A stretch of DNA of 64,000 nucleotides from Acidobacteriota bacterium (GTDB taxonomy: Bacteria > Acidobacteriota > Terriglobia > Bryobacterales > Bryobacteraceae), in NCBI GenBank assembly GCA_026393985.1, contig JAPKZB010000073.1:101185-165184 (forward strand). Direction: 5' to 3'. The notes beneath the pieces were generated by a model. The model was not told where the DNA came from and did not search any database. It was given only the letters and a program-made list of their open reading frames with translations. Made by a program: the position numbers and the translations under genes. Of the stretch, positions 9,201 to 16,986 are shown piece after piece. Position 1 is the stretch's first letter. Every line of letters starts with the position of its first letter.

Positions 9201-10047
9201 CGGCGCGGTTCGAGAACCAGTTGTTGGCGGCGAGCGAAGTGTTGCGGTTGAACTCATAGGCCGAGCCGTGGAACTGGTTCGAACCGGACTTGGTGACGAG
9301 GGTGACCTGGCCGCCCGACGACCGGCCCTGGTTGGCATTGGTGCCGCCCACGGTGACGCGGAACTCGGCCACCGAGTCGAGCGGAACCGGCAGCGCCGCG
9401 TTGAAGCCCGCGTCGCGGGCGCCGCCGGCGTTCGAGCCGTTGCCCGGACCGGCGCTCGAAACGCCACTGGTCTGGTTGTCGTTGACGTCGACGCCGTCTA
9501 GCGTCACATTGTTCTGGTCGCGGCGCGCGCCCAGCACTTCACCGGTCTGCGTCACGCCCGCCTGCAGGCTGAGCAGTTCGACGACGTTCCGGGTGGCCAG
9601 GGGGAGTTGGCGCACCTGCGTTTCGTTGAAGGCGTTGCCGATGGTGGCATCGACCGTGTTGAGCGCCGGGGCGTCCCCGGTAACATTAATGGTTTCTGAG
9701 GTCTGCCCGACTTCAAGCCGGATATCGAGCGCGGCCGGGGTGCTGACCACCAGGCGGACGTCGTTGCTCTGATTGATCGAGAAGCCGGGCTTTTCGGCTT
9801 TCACCGTGTATACGCCCGGGGGCACCTGCAAGAACTGGTAGCCGCCCTGATTGTCGGAGAGGACCTTGCGGGTCGCTCCGGTGTCCTTGGACGTGAGAGA
9901 GACGGCGGTGGCGGGGATGGCGCCGCCTTGTGGGTCGGTTACTGTGCCCCGAAGCGATGTCAACGCCTGGGAATAAAGGTTAGCCGTCAGCAAACTGCTG
10001 ACCGCGAAGCAAAAGAGCGTGGATGAAATACGGGATACTGGTCTCAA
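6295..10047 (-). CDS. Oar-type TonB-dependent receptor with carboxypeptidase-regulatory-like domain
   Basis: 1250 residues. Signal peptide (about 1-27), then a carboxypeptidase-regulatory-like beta-sandwich (LRGTVTDPQGGAIPATAVSL, about 30-115), a plug region with NVTLDGVDVNDNQTSG, and a very long beta-barrel that ends in the outer-membrane C-terminal signature with a terminal Phe (VVQLALRYEF). Oar-like proteins are outer-membrane, TonB-energised importers or adhesion-related barrels, greatly expanded in Acidobacteriota; substrates are usually unknown, often oligosaccharides or peptides. Length is normal for the group. It is transcribed alone from the 10.05-10.35 kb intergenic region and ends at a clear terminator. 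Confidence 0.93.
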   Translation of the reverse strand: MRPVSRISSTLFCFAVSSLLTANLYSQALTSLRGTVTDPQGGAIPATAVSLTSKDTGATRKVLSDNQGGYQFLQVPPGVYTVKAEKPGFSINQSNDVRLVVSTPAALDIRLEVGQTSETINVTGDAPALNTVDATIGNAFNETQVRQLPLATRNVVELLSLQAGVTQTGEVLGARRDQNNVTLDGVDVNDNQTSGVSSAGPGNGSNAGGARDAGFNAALPVPLDSVAEFRVTVGGTNANQGRSSGGQVTLVTKSGSNQFHGSAYEFNRNTSLAANNWFSNRAGIKREALVRNQFGASLGGRVIKDRVFFFGNYERRIDASARGVTRTVPTENLKNGSIKVAGSNGQTYTLTPADLRAIDPRGLGFSSTMQQYMGFYPAGNDPNLGADRGLNFSGLRFNAPFRQQDNATVGKMDFILDKASRNTLALRGTMADNAVDQQVAQFPGQLPAARLLNNSKGLSALLTTVVKPSIINTFTFGLTRIAFEQAGTVGASIAFDGLSTQQNFANGARGFIRISPTVNLINDTIWTKQKHTIQGGINFRFITNDRSNFLNSFPSYSFSRNTLRGLGGDLIPRITDYLRSQTGIANLNLNDSANLVRAFGTAYGLVNQYSATYQFERDGVALPFGAPAARGFNNREYEFYIQDTWRMRKDLTITAGLRYAYFGVPWESGGTQVSTTIPMQQYWADRVGASALGIPGRLLPSAILTYDLSGPANGKPGWYAPDKNNWAPRVAVAYNPDKKDGLLGKILGTGSVFRAGAGVAFDRFGSDLVTEFDRTGSPGLASQVTQPTNTDFTTASRYTGGALPTLPAAPNAKFPFTPGVIVGGFNSQVGIASNLRTPYAYLLNASFARQLPGKLTVEVGYVGRMSQKQLMQVDTFQPLTQFKDQRSGQTWAQASGILYDLYLKGVTPAQVKANPSLVGAVPFFENMFPGLVNLYQPGNATANYYNALYDQNDGSDLDALNQMDRERSTQFPNCISALGCNTFFPMQNAGNRTWMNVGRSSFHGGTLTVRRALQNGFSFDFNYTLSHSLDYSSAPESGAGNGGAIVQDSFNPRAFRGSSDFDSRHQVNANGLYMLPFGKGKKFLNSANGFVNNLVGGWEFSMLMRYRSGLPTTITNGGYYPTNYLTSSIAILKPGGSAPQSGVGFDQRGVPSIFRNTSAIGNYVGQYPGTTGTRAILRLGGMTNFDINMAKRFFLPFEGHSLQFRVEAFNAFNNVNFFNPSLSLTSPATFGQFQSAMSPRVVQLALRYEF

Positions 10048-10354
10048 AGTTTTCCTCGAAAGGCGCCACCGGGCCGCACCAAAAGGCTTGGGGGCAAGCG
10101 CACATACTGTGGTGGATTGAGACTCTGGCGGGGAGTGGGAACGGAGACTCTGGCGGGAGAGTCATTCTGCCGGCTCAGCGTTGAGCGGGAAGAAGGTGTC
10201 CCGAAGGACAATCTCAGTTTCCGGAAATCGGGCAAGGGGTGTCAATCGAAAGAAATGGGGCCGGGCATAAAGAAACTCTATGAGACCGCCGCTCCGTGCC
10301 CGCCTTTACCTGGCTTGCTGAATCGTGGCATGCTAGGAGCAAAGGAGCTCCCGC
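10048..10354. other. divergent intergenic region with a 14-bp direct repeat
   Basis: This 307-base stretch separates the minus-strand Oar receptor from the plus-strand metal operon and must carry both promoters. A 14-bp direct repeat GAGACTCTGGCGGG occurs at 10119-10132 and 10144-10157, 25 bases apart. I see no RNA gene or convincing coding frame. Confidence 0.6.
10341..10347 (+). promoter_or_regulatory. ribosome binding site of the DUF3299 gene
   Basis: AAAGGAG seven bases before the ATG at 10355, a near-ideal Shine-Dalgarno sequence that fixes the start of the first gene in the metal operon. Confidence 0.8.
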
Positions 10355-10867
10355 ATGAAGCTTGTTCACGGATTGATGATCGCCCTCATGCTGTCGATGG
10401 TTGCCTACGTCGTCAATCGCGATCGCAATCGTCCGGATTTCCAGACCTCTGCCGTCCCGGTCAACGCCGGTCTCGTGCAGGCCGCCTGGGCCGAGCAGAC
10501 CGCCACAAAGATGGATTGGCGCATGCTCCGGGAACTGAACTACCGGACCGGTAAGGTGACCCCCGCCTTAAAGGCCCTGGAAGGTAAGACCGTCCGCATT
10601 CCAGGCTATATGGTGCCGCTTGAGGACGAGGCGGAGATTGTGAACGAGTTCCTGCTGGTTCCCTATGTGGGTGCCTGCATTCACACGCCGCCGCCCCCGC
10701 CCAACCAGATTGTTCAGGTAAAGATGAATAGCTCCAAGAAAGTCAAAATGAGCTTCTGGGACCCGATCTGGATCGAAGGCAAGCTCGTTATCCAAACGGT
10801 AAAGAGCCCCTACGGCGATGTCGGCTTCCAATTGGAAGGCATCTCGATTGAACCTTATAAGGATTAA
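10355..10867 (+). CDS. DUF3299-family exported protein
   Basis: 170 residues. An N-terminal hydrophobic segment (LVHGLMIALMLSMVAYVV) suggests a signal anchor. The conserved DUF3299 core is clear: VRIPGYMVPLEDEAEIVNEF, then FLLVPYVGACIHTPPPPPNQ with the family's Cys-x-His-x-Pro signature, and a C-terminal strand region. DUF3299 proteins are periplasmic; in proteobacteria they occur beside a DUF2796 zinc-binding protein and an ABC exporter-like pair, as here. The conserved Cys/His pair is a plausible metal ligand. First gene of a five-gene metal-handling unit; the DUF2796 gene follows after 7 bases. Confidence 0.85.
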   Translation: MKLVHGLMIALMLSMVAYVVNRDRNRPDFQTSAVPVNAGLVQAAWAEQTATKMDWRMLRELNYRTGKVTPALKALEGKTVRIPGYMVPLEDEAEIVNEFLLVPYVGACIHTPPPPPNQIVQVKMNSSKKVKMSFWDPIWIEGKLVIQTVKSPYGDVGFQLEGISIEPYKD

Positions 10868-10874
10868 CGACCTT

Positions 10875-11390
10875 ATGACCCGCTCTGTTTTGTTCGGCAC
10901 GTTTGCTTTCATCGCCGCTGTCCAACTCGGCGCCCAACAGCGGGCACACAAAGCGCATGAGCATGGCCACGCCAAGCTCAACATCGCTTTTGAAAGCACC
11001 TCCGGGATGCCGGTGGGGGCGGTCGAACTCGAATCGCCGGCCGACAGCATTCTCGGCTTTGAGCACGCCGCCAAGACCCCGGCCGACAAAGCGAAGCAGG
11101 AAAAGGCTCTCGCTGTTCTCAAGGCACGCTTCGGCGAAATGGTGGTTCTACCCGCGGGCTGTAAGATGACCCCGGCCAAGGTGGAGGTCCACGTTGACGG
11201 CCAGCACGCCGAAGTGCACGCCGAGTTCAACGCCAAGTGCGCCGGACCGATTGCCGGCAAGAGCATCTCGTTTGGCTTTGCGAAGGTGTTCCCGAAGATC
11301 GAAGAGGTGGAAGTGCAACTGCTCGCCGGAACGCAGCAGGCCAAGTTGGAAGTCGAAAAGGATAAGGGGACGCTGCAGATCGCCAAATGA
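10875..11390 (+). CDS. DUF2796-family (ZrgA-like) periplasmic zinc-binding protein
   Basis: 171 residues from ATG 10875. Signal peptide ends near VQLGAQQ; the mature protein begins with a His-rich stretch (RAHKAHEHGHAKLNIAFE), typical of DUF2796. The rest is a two-part beta domain (VGAVELESPADSILGFEHA, then AEVHAEFNAKCAG). Family members related to ZrgA of Vibrio bind zinc and support its uptake under limitation. The gene is followed by the ABC ATPase with a 4-base ATGA overlap, so the three proteins are probably made together. Zinc as ligand is inferred from the family and the His cluster; no Zur site was identified. Confidence 0.83.
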   Translation: MTRSVLFGTFAFIAAVQLGAQQRAHKAHEHGHAKLNIAFESTSGMPVGAVELESPADSILGFEHAAKTPADKAKQEKALAVLKARFGEMVVLPAGCKMTPAKVEVHVDGQHAEVHAEFNAKCAGPIAGKSISFGFAKVFPKIEEVEVQLLAGTQQAKLEVEKDKGTLQIAK

Positions 11391-12073
11391 GTGCTCCCGC
11401 CGTTGTCCTTCGCGATGTACGGTTTCGCTACCGCTCCGGGCCGGAGATCCTCGATATTCCGGAGTTGACGATTGCGCGTGGCGAGCGAGTGTTTTTGTTT
11501 GGTCCGAGTGGCAGCGGCAAGACGACGCTGCTGGGCCTGCTGGCCGGGGTGTTGGCCGGGTACACGGGGTCGGTGGAGGTGCTTGGCCAGGATATGGCTA
11601 AACTGCGCGGCAGCGCCCGCGACGCCTTCCGCGGCACGCACATCGGCTACATCTTTCAACAGTTCAACCTGATTCCCTATTTGACAGTCCAGGAAAACAT
11701 TACCCTGCCGGGGCGGCTGCAACCGGCCCGTGGCAAGCAGGCGGGCGACGTCAACGCCGTGGCGCAGCGGCTGGGCATCGCTTCGCTGCTGGAACGAGGC
11801 GTTACCGAACTCAGTGTGGGGCAGCAGCAGCGGGTTGCCGCGGCGCGAGCGCTGCTGGGCGGGCCCGAACTGCTCATCGCCGATGAGCCCACCTCCGCGC
11901 TCGACTTCGACCATCGGGAACGCTTCCTCGAACTCCTGTTTGAGAACTGCGCGCTTACCAACTCCACGCTGCTGTTTGTGAGCCACGATCGCAGCCTGGC
12001 CGGTAAGTTCGATCGCCAGCTCTCGCTGGTGGACTACAACCGCGCTCAGCGCCAGGAGCCGGCCGCCTCATGA
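11387..12073 (+). CDS. ABC transporter ATP-binding protein (MacB/LolD type)
   Basis: 228 residues with every ABC ATPase landmark: Walker A GPSGSGKTT (near residues 39-47), Q-loop in IFQQFNL, signature LSVGQQQRVAAARALL, Walker B LLIADEPTSALD, and H-loop SHD. Sequence style is that of MacB/LolD ATPases that partner FtsX-like permeases and power envelope mechanical work instead of classical import. Overlaps the DUF2796 stop and the permease start by ATGA junctions, so it is the ATPase of the adjacent permease. Confidence 0.93.
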   Translation: MSAPAVVLRDVRFRYRSGPEILDIPELTIARGERVFLFGPSGSGKTTLLGLLAGVLAGYTGSVEVLGQDMAKLRGSARDAFRGTHIGYIFQQFNLIPYLTVQENITLPGRLQPARGKQAGDVNAVAQRLGIASLLERGVTELSVGQQQRVAAARALLGGPELLIADEPTSALDFDHRERFLELLFENCALTNSTLLFVSHDRSLAGKFDRQLSLVDYNRAQRQEPAAS

Positions 12074-13344
12074 TCGTCCTCCTCTCGCTCGCCTGGAAAT
12101 CGCTACGGAACCGTCTGCTGACGACGTCGCTCACCGTGCTCTCGATCGGCCTGAGCATGGCGCTGCTGCTGGGCGTTGAAAACGTCCGCGTCGGCGCCCG
12201 CGAAAGCTTCGCCAACACCATCTCGCAGACCGACCTGATTGTCGGCGCTCGTGGCGGCTCCCTGCAGCTGCTTCTCTACAGCGTCTTCCGCATCGGACAG
12301 GCTACAAACAACATCTCCTACGAGTCCTACCAGCACTGGAAGAACCATCCGGCCGTGGCCTGGACTATCCCCTACTCCCTCGGCGACTCCCACCGCGGCT
12401 TCCGCGTCGTCGGCACCACCGAGGATTTTTATCAGCATCTGCGCTTCCGCCGTGACCGCCGCCTGGAGTTTGCCGCCGGCCGCTCGCCACAAGGCGTCTT
12501 TGACGTGGTTCTCGGCTCCGATGTTGCCGCCACGCTCAACTACAAACTCGGCGACAAGATCGTCATCTCGCACGGCGTCGCCGCCGGCCGGGGCATCGCC
12601 GATAACGACCACGCCGATAAGCCGTTCACCGTCTCCGGCATCCTCAAAAAGACCGCCACCCCGGTGGATCGCTCCCTCTACATCCAGCTCGAAGGCATCA
12701 GCGCCGTCCATATCGACTGGGCCGATGGCGCCCCGCCGATGCCCGGCGAAGAGGTCCCGGCCGCGAAGATCGCCAAAGAGAACATGAAAGTGGAGCAGAT
12801 CACCTCCTTCCTGCTCCGCTGCAAGACCCGCATCGCCACGCTTCAACTCCAGCGCGAGATCAACACCTATAAAGAAGAGGCCATGCAGGCGATCATCCCC
12901 GGCGTCACGCTCCAGGAGCTTTGGCGCACGATTGGTTATGCTGAAGACGCGCTGCAGGTGGTCACCATCTTCGTCATCCTGGTGGGCCTGCTCGGCATGC
13001 TCGTCTCGCTGTACACCTCGCTCAACGAACGGCGCCGCGAGATGGCCATCCTACGGGTGATTGGCGCCGGACCGGGCAAGATCATCGCTCTGCTGGTGCT
13101 CGAAAGCGGTCTGCTCGCCTTGGCTGGTTGCCTGGTCGGCGTCGTGATGATCTACGGCCTCAGTTTTGTCTTCCAGCCGATCGTCGAACAGCAGTTTGGA
13201 CTCTACGTCCCGGTGCAGCCGCCCACCCCGGCCGGCTGGATCTATCTGGGCGCGGTGGTGTTCGCCGGCATCCTGATCGGCTTCGTTCCCGCCTGGAAGG
13301 CCTACCGAAACACCCTGGCCGATGGCCTCAGCATCCGGGTCTGA
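12070..13344 (+). CDS. FtsX/MacB-like ABC transporter permease
   Basis: 424 residues. One membrane helix at the N-terminus (LTVLSIGLSMALLLGVE), a large periplasmic MacB-type domain (about 45-275), then three C-terminal helices (VVTIFVILVGLLGMLVSLYT, IIALLVLESGLLALAGCLVG, WIYLGAVVFAGILIGFVPA). The NERRREMAILRVIGA motif is the coupling segment typical of FtsX-like permeases. With the preceding ATPase it forms a four-helix MacB-type transporter; the DUF2796 and DUF3299 proteins are likely periplasmic partners. The same group is reported as a zinc-regulated (Zrg) system in Vibrio cholerae, from memory. Confidence 0.9.
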   Translation: MIVLLSLAWKSLRNRLLTTSLTVLSIGLSMALLLGVENVRVGARESFANTISQTDLIVGARGGSLQLLLYSVFRIGQATNNISYESYQHWKNHPAVAWTIPYSLGDSHRGFRVVGTTEDFYQHLRFRRDRRLEFAAGRSPQGVFDVVLGSDVAATLNYKLGDKIVISHGVAAGRGIADNDHADKPFTVSGILKKTATPVDRSLYIQLEGISAVHIDWADGAPPMPGEEVPAAKIAKENMKVEQITSFLLRCKTRIATLQLQREINTYKEEAMQAIIPGVTLQELWRTIGYAEDALQVVTIFVILVGLLGMLVSLYTSLNERRREMAILRVIGAGPGKIIALLVLESGLLALAGCLVGVVMIYGLSFVFQPIVEQQFGLYVPVQPPTPAGWIYLGAVVFAGILIGFVPAWKAYRNTLADGLSIRV

Positions 13345-13398
13345 CGTAGAATCGCCTTGCAAGGGAACTGAGAAGCCCTTATCATAGTCTAAGTCTCC

Positions 13399-13794
13399 AT
13401 GAGTAAAGGCTCTCACCCTGGCAGTCTCGATCGATACGGAATGGCCCTCTCGCTCGGCTGCGCCATTCATTGCGCCTTATTGCCGGTAGCCCTTTCGGCG
13501 ATGACCACCGTCGGGCTGGCTTGGGTCGCCTCGGAGGAGTTGGAGTGGACGATCCTGATCAGCACCTTCCTGATCGGCTCCACCCGCCTCGTGCAAAGCT
13601 ATCTGCAGCACCGCCATGCCGAGTGCCTGGCCCTGTTCGCGGCGGGCTTGGGGTCCTTCGTTTGCGCGAAAAGCGAGCTGTTCCGCTTCGCCCACAACGA
13701 AGCGGTTTTCATGACGCTCGGTGGACTCCTGATCGCGGCCGCTCACTTCCGGAACCTCCGACTCTCGAAGACCTGCTGCGTGCCTGTACTGTAA
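13399..13794 (+). CDS. MerC-domain membrane protein
   Basis: 131 residues with about four membrane helices and the MerC-type signature GCAIHCALLP near residue 23, carrying the Cys-x-x-x-Cys pair that binds a soft metal ion in MerC. Other Cys residues lie at about 76, 90 and at the C-terminus (KTCCVPVL). MerC moves mercury into cells in mer operons, but MerC-domain proteins without mer genes are common and their metal is uncertain. Here it closes a zinc-type operon, 54 bases after the permease, and no merA, merR or merT is nearby, so a role in zinc or another metal is more likely than mercury resistance. Confidence 0.8.
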   Translation: MSKGSHPGSLDRYGMALSLGCAIHCALLPVALSAMTTVGLAWVASEELEWTILISTFLIGSTRLVQSYLQHRHAECLALFAAGLGSFVCAKSELFRFAHNEAVFMTLGGLLIAAAHFRNLRLSKTCCVPVL

Positions 13795-13875
13795 GACAAA
13801 ATCAACTGGTATTGTTTCATCGAGAATTTACGCGTCTCTCGTCACTCTGCAACGCGAGCCCGCGACAATCGACGC

Positions 13876-15009
13876 ATGCCAGCTTGCGGCCTTTACTTTC
13901 TCTGGCGCGACCCTCGCGTCGCCAGCCAGTTTCGCACCGGGGTGTCCCTCCATAGCCACACGATGCATTCTAAGGAGAATATGGCCTTTCTCCCCCGCTA
14001 CGCCCATCGCATCCCCGGCGTCAGTCAGACCATCCGCAAACACGAAGCCACCTTTCGCTCCTACTACGGCAAGGAGCTTGACTACTCCCGCGCCTGGTGG
14101 ACCCCGCCGCTGCCCGCTCCCGATGCGGAAGCCCTCGAACGCCGCCAGATCGAGAATCTGCTTCAACTGCCCGCTCTCGTCTCGCTGACCGATCACGACT
14201 GCATCACCGCCGGGCTCAACCTCCGCCTCACCAGCCCGCTCTCCGCCGCCCCTATCTCCACCGAGTGGACGGTGCCTCTCGAAGCCTCCTTTATCCACCT
14301 GGGCATCCACAACCTTCCCTCTACCGACGCCACGTCCTGGATGGAGCACTTCCGTGCCTGGACGGCCGCCCCAGACCCGGACCGCCTCGCCGAGATCCTC
14401 GCCGCCCTCCACGCCATGCCCGGCGTCCTCATCGTCTTCAACCATCCGCTCTGGGACGAAGGCCTCGCCGGCCGCCAGATCCATCGCCAGATGGTCCACG
14501 GCTTCCTCGATCGCTTCGGCGCCTTTATCCACGCTCTCGAACTGAACGGGCTACGCCCCTGGAGCGAGAATCGCGAAGTCGCCGCCCTCGCCGCCGCTCG
14601 CGCTCTACCGGTTATCTCCGGCGGCGACCGCCACGGCCGCGAGCCCAACGCCAACGTCAACCTCACCCAGGCCGCCTCCTTCGCCGAGTTTGTGGCCGAA
14701 GTGCGGCAGGAGGGCCGCTCCCAGGTCCTCTTCCTGCCGCAGTACCATGGCAGCCTCAAGCTGCGGTGCCTTGAAACCATGTCCGATACGCTCCGTGACT
14801 ACCCCGAGTACCCCGGCCGCGTGCAGTGGAGCGACCGCATCTACTTCCGGCAGGACGATGGCCGGGTGGCGACCCTCTCCACCTTGTGGCAGGGCGCCGG
14901 CCCAGGCATCGTACGAAACTTTGTCGCTCTGCTCCGCGTCCTGGAGTCAAGGCGCGTTCGCGCCACCCTCCGTCAGGCGCTCGCCGGCCGGAGGGAATAC
15001 GCTCTGTAG
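13876..15009 (+). CDS. PHP-like metal-dependent phosphoesterase-like protein
   Basis: 377 residues. Motifs spaced as in PHP hydrolases: SLHSHTMHSKE (residues 23-33), SLTDHD (about 104-109), FNHPLW (about 193-198) and SGGDRHG (about 253-259). These His/Asp residues would coordinate two or three metal ions. The N-terminus carries no clear signal peptide, so a cytoplasmic protein is likely. It lies 12 bases before a GT4 glycosyltransferase, a pairing that suggests joint action on a glycolipid or sugar phosphate. Substrate unknown. The start at 13876 is the first ATG; an ATG at 13963 would remove the first catalytic-looking motif, so it is rejected. Confidence 0.75.
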   Translation: MPACGLYFLWRDPRVASQFRTGVSLHSHTMHSKENMAFLPRYAHRIPGVSQTIRKHEATFRSYYGKELDYSRAWWTPPLPAPDAEALERRQIENLLQLPALVSLTDHDCITAGLNLRLTSPLSAAPISTEWTVPLEASFIHLGIHNLPSTDATSWMEHFRAWTAAPDPDRLAEILAALHAMPGVLIVFNHPLWDEGLAGRQIHRQMVHGFLDRFGAFIHALELNGLRPWSENREVAALAAARALPVISGGDRHGREPNANVNLTQAASFAEFVAEVRQEGRSQVLFLPQYHGSLKLRCLETMSDTLRDYPEYPGRVQWSDRIYFRQDDGRVATLSTLWQGAGPGIVRNFVALLRVLESRRVRATLRQALAGRREYAL

Positions 15010-15021
15010 GCCGGGAGACCC

Positions 15022-16212
15022 ATGCGCATCGCCTTCTTCACCGATTCCTTTCACGAAGTCAACGGAGTCGCTCACACCAGCCGCATGCTGGCCGCCATGG
15101 CCGAGCGCCTCGGCGTTCCGTTTCTCGTCGTTTGCGCGGGCGAGGCGGACCCCGCCTCCGGCCGGCTGCAAATCCCCCGCGGCCGCGCCGCCTTTGCCGT
15201 CGAACGGGACCTGTTTTATGATCCGCTCTATTACCGCAACCGCGCCGCCGTCGAAGCCCGCGTTCGCGACTTCGCCCCGGACGTGATTCATATCACCGGG
15301 CCGAGCGACGTTGGCACCATCGGCGTCGTACTGGCCAAGAAACTCCAGCTCCCGCTGGTTGCCAGCTGGCATACCAACCTGCACGAATACGCCGGGGAGC
15401 GGTTGCCGGCCTGGGTGCCGGGTGGCCTGCGCCGGGCCGCGGTGAGCGCTTCGTTTTTCGCCCTCAGCCGCTTCTATCAGCTCGCCGATGTGGTGCTCGC
15501 GCCCAATGCCGAACTACTCGCAATCGTTGAACAGGCCTCCCGCCGCGCGGGCTTTCTGATGCGGCGGGGTGTCGATGCCGCCCTGTTCGACCCCGCTCGG
15601 CGAAGCGTCGGCCGCCGCCCGCTCCGCATCGGCACCGTCGGCCGCCTCTCGGTGGAGAAGAACATCCACTTTCTCACCACGCTCGAGCGGTATCTGGTGA
15701 CGCAGGGCCTCGAGGAGTTCCGCATTGTCGTCATCGGCGATGGCGCCGAGCGCGCCAAACTCGAACAGGACCTCCAGCACGGCGAGTTCACCGGCGTCCT
15801 CCGCGGCGAAGCGCTCGCCCGGGCCTACGCTGATCTTGACCTTTTTGTCTTCCCGTCTCGCACCGATACCTTCGGCAACGTGGTCCTCGAAGCGCTCGCC
15901 TCGGGCGTGCCAGCCATCGTCACCGCCGCCGGCGGGCCGAAGTTTATTGTCGAGAGCGGCGAGAGCGGCTACGTGGCCGCCGACGATAATACCTTTCTCC
16001 GCTTGACCCACCGGCTGGCGACCGATGCCTGTCTGCGTCAGCGCATGGCCGCGCAGGCCCGCAAACAAGCCCTCGGCACGACATGGGAGAAGGTCTTTGC
16101 CGAGATCGAACTAGCCTACCGGGCGGCGATTCTCCGCAACTCTCTGCCGCCCCACTCCCGCCCGGCCTACTCCTCGGCCGGCAGCACGGCCACAAACTCC
16201 CCGAGCACCTGA
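15022..16212 (+). CDS. GT4-family glycosyltransferase
   Basis: 396 residues with the two Rossmann-like domains of GT-B glycosyltransferases: N-terminal MRIAFFTDSFHEVNGVA and SWHTNLHEYA (acceptor side), C-terminal IGTVGRLSVEKN (donor phosphate site) and the EX7E-type block PSRTDTFGNVVLEALASGVP. The pattern TDSFxxxxNGV plus SxHTNxxEY is characteristic of GT4 mannosyl- or glucuronosyl-glycerolipid transferases (GtfA/MgtA-like), so a membrane glycolipid is the best guess. A GGGAG-like ribosome site precedes the ATG. The last 46 bases overlap the convergent S24-like gene. The final residues (after about 378) are low-complexity and may be a late extension. Confidence 0.88.
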   Translation: MRIAFFTDSFHEVNGVAHTSRMLAAMAERLGVPFLVVCAGEADPASGRLQIPRGRAAFAVERDLFYDPLYYRNRAAVEARVRDFAPDVIHITGPSDVGTIGVVLAKKLQLPLVASWHTNLHEYAGERLPAWVPGGLRRAAVSASFFALSRFYQLADVVLAPNAELLAIVEQASRRAGFLMRRGVDAALFDPARRSVGRRPLRIGTVGRLSVEKNIHFLTTLERYLVTQGLEEFRIVVIGDGAERAKLEQDLQHGEFTGVLRGEALARAYADLDLFVFPSRTDTFGNVVLEALASGVPAIVTAAGGPKFIVESGESGYVAADDNTFLRLTHRLATDACLRQRMAAQARKQALGTTWEKVFAEIELAYRAAILRNSLPPHSRPAYSSAGSTATNSPST

Positions 16213-16961
16213 AACTCGTCCGGCCGCAGCTCCCAGGGGGAAAACTCCGGGTTCAGCGGGATCAACCGGATGAGCTCGTGTTCCCAGCCATCCTCGCCGG
16301 TCTGCCGCTTCTTGCTGGCATACTCCTTCACGGTCAGCTCCGTTGACGGCTCCCCGTCATAGACCCGTTGAATCAGCAGCCGTCGCCCCTGCCGGCTGCC
16401 GCCCACGTGCCGCCGGAAGATGCACCGGCTGCCGTCCGGAATCAGCGGCTCCATGGACCGGCCGTTCACGGTGACGATAAACATATCGCTCGTGATCCGT
16501 ACCTCTTCCGGGACCTCCACCCAGCCATCCGGCTCGGGCAACTGCGCCGCGCTCAAACCGCCCGCCGCCGCCCAGGCGCGGTAGGCCGGCAGATGCGTCC
16601 GGTACTCGAGCACCGCCGGTTCGACCGCCTCGCGGTACAGACGCCGAAGCCGGGCAGGGAAGTCGGCCACCTGCATCCCCTCCCGGTCGCTGATCCGCAC
16701 CGTGTGCGCCAGACAATCTTCAAGAAACTCCAGCAGCCGTCCACCGCCCCACTCCCGGCCTTTGGCTTCGAGGTCCTGTTCGAGCAGCGACAGGATCTCA
16801 GCCTCCTCGCCGGCAAAACTATCCCAATCGCGCCGCAGACGCAGGTGCAGTTCGTCGGCTTCGACGTCGAGCAACAACACCCCGGCCACCTCTTTCGGAC
16901 GCCCAGGCAGAGCTACTTCGAGGTACGCACACTCAGCCGACTTGGCAACAAGCACCCCCAT
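16167..16961 (-). CDS. S24 (LexA-like) peptidase-domain protein without recognisable HTH
   Basis: 264 residues. The C-terminal half is a LexA/UmuD-type S24 domain: FIVTVNGRSMEPLIPDG contains the nucleophile Ser (about residue 173), followed by the Lys-bearing LTVKEYASKK near 215, the catalytic dyad. The N-terminal 130 residues are acidic and helical (EEAEILSLLEQDLEAKG), with a short beta start, and lack a visible helix-turn-helix. LexA-type repressors sense DNA damage by self-cleavage; without an HTH this could instead be a signal-responsive regulator acting through another domain. Downstream of the VWFA gene by 25 bases on the same strand. Its 3' end overlaps the convergent glycosyltransferase by 46 bases. 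Confidence 0.8.
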   Translation of the reverse strand: MGVLVAKSAECAYLEVALPGRPKEVAGVLLLDVEADELHLRLRRDWDSFAGEEAEILSLLEQDLEAKGREWGGGRLLEFLEDCLAHTVRISDREGMQVADFPARLRRLYREAVEPAVLEYRTHLPAYRAWAAAGGLSAAQLPEPDGWVEVPEEVRITSDMFIVTVNGRSMEPLIPDGSRCIFRRHVGGSRQGRRLLIQRVYDGEPSTELTVKEYASKKRQTGEDGWEHELIRLIPLNPEFSPWELRPDEFQVLGEFVAVLPAEE

Positions 16962-16986
16962 AAAGCGGCTTATCGCCTGATTCTAC

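Noticed and set aside
13399..13794. A mercury-resistance operon
   Set aside because: Only the MerC-like gene is present; merR, merA, merT and merP are absent and the neighbours are zinc-type.
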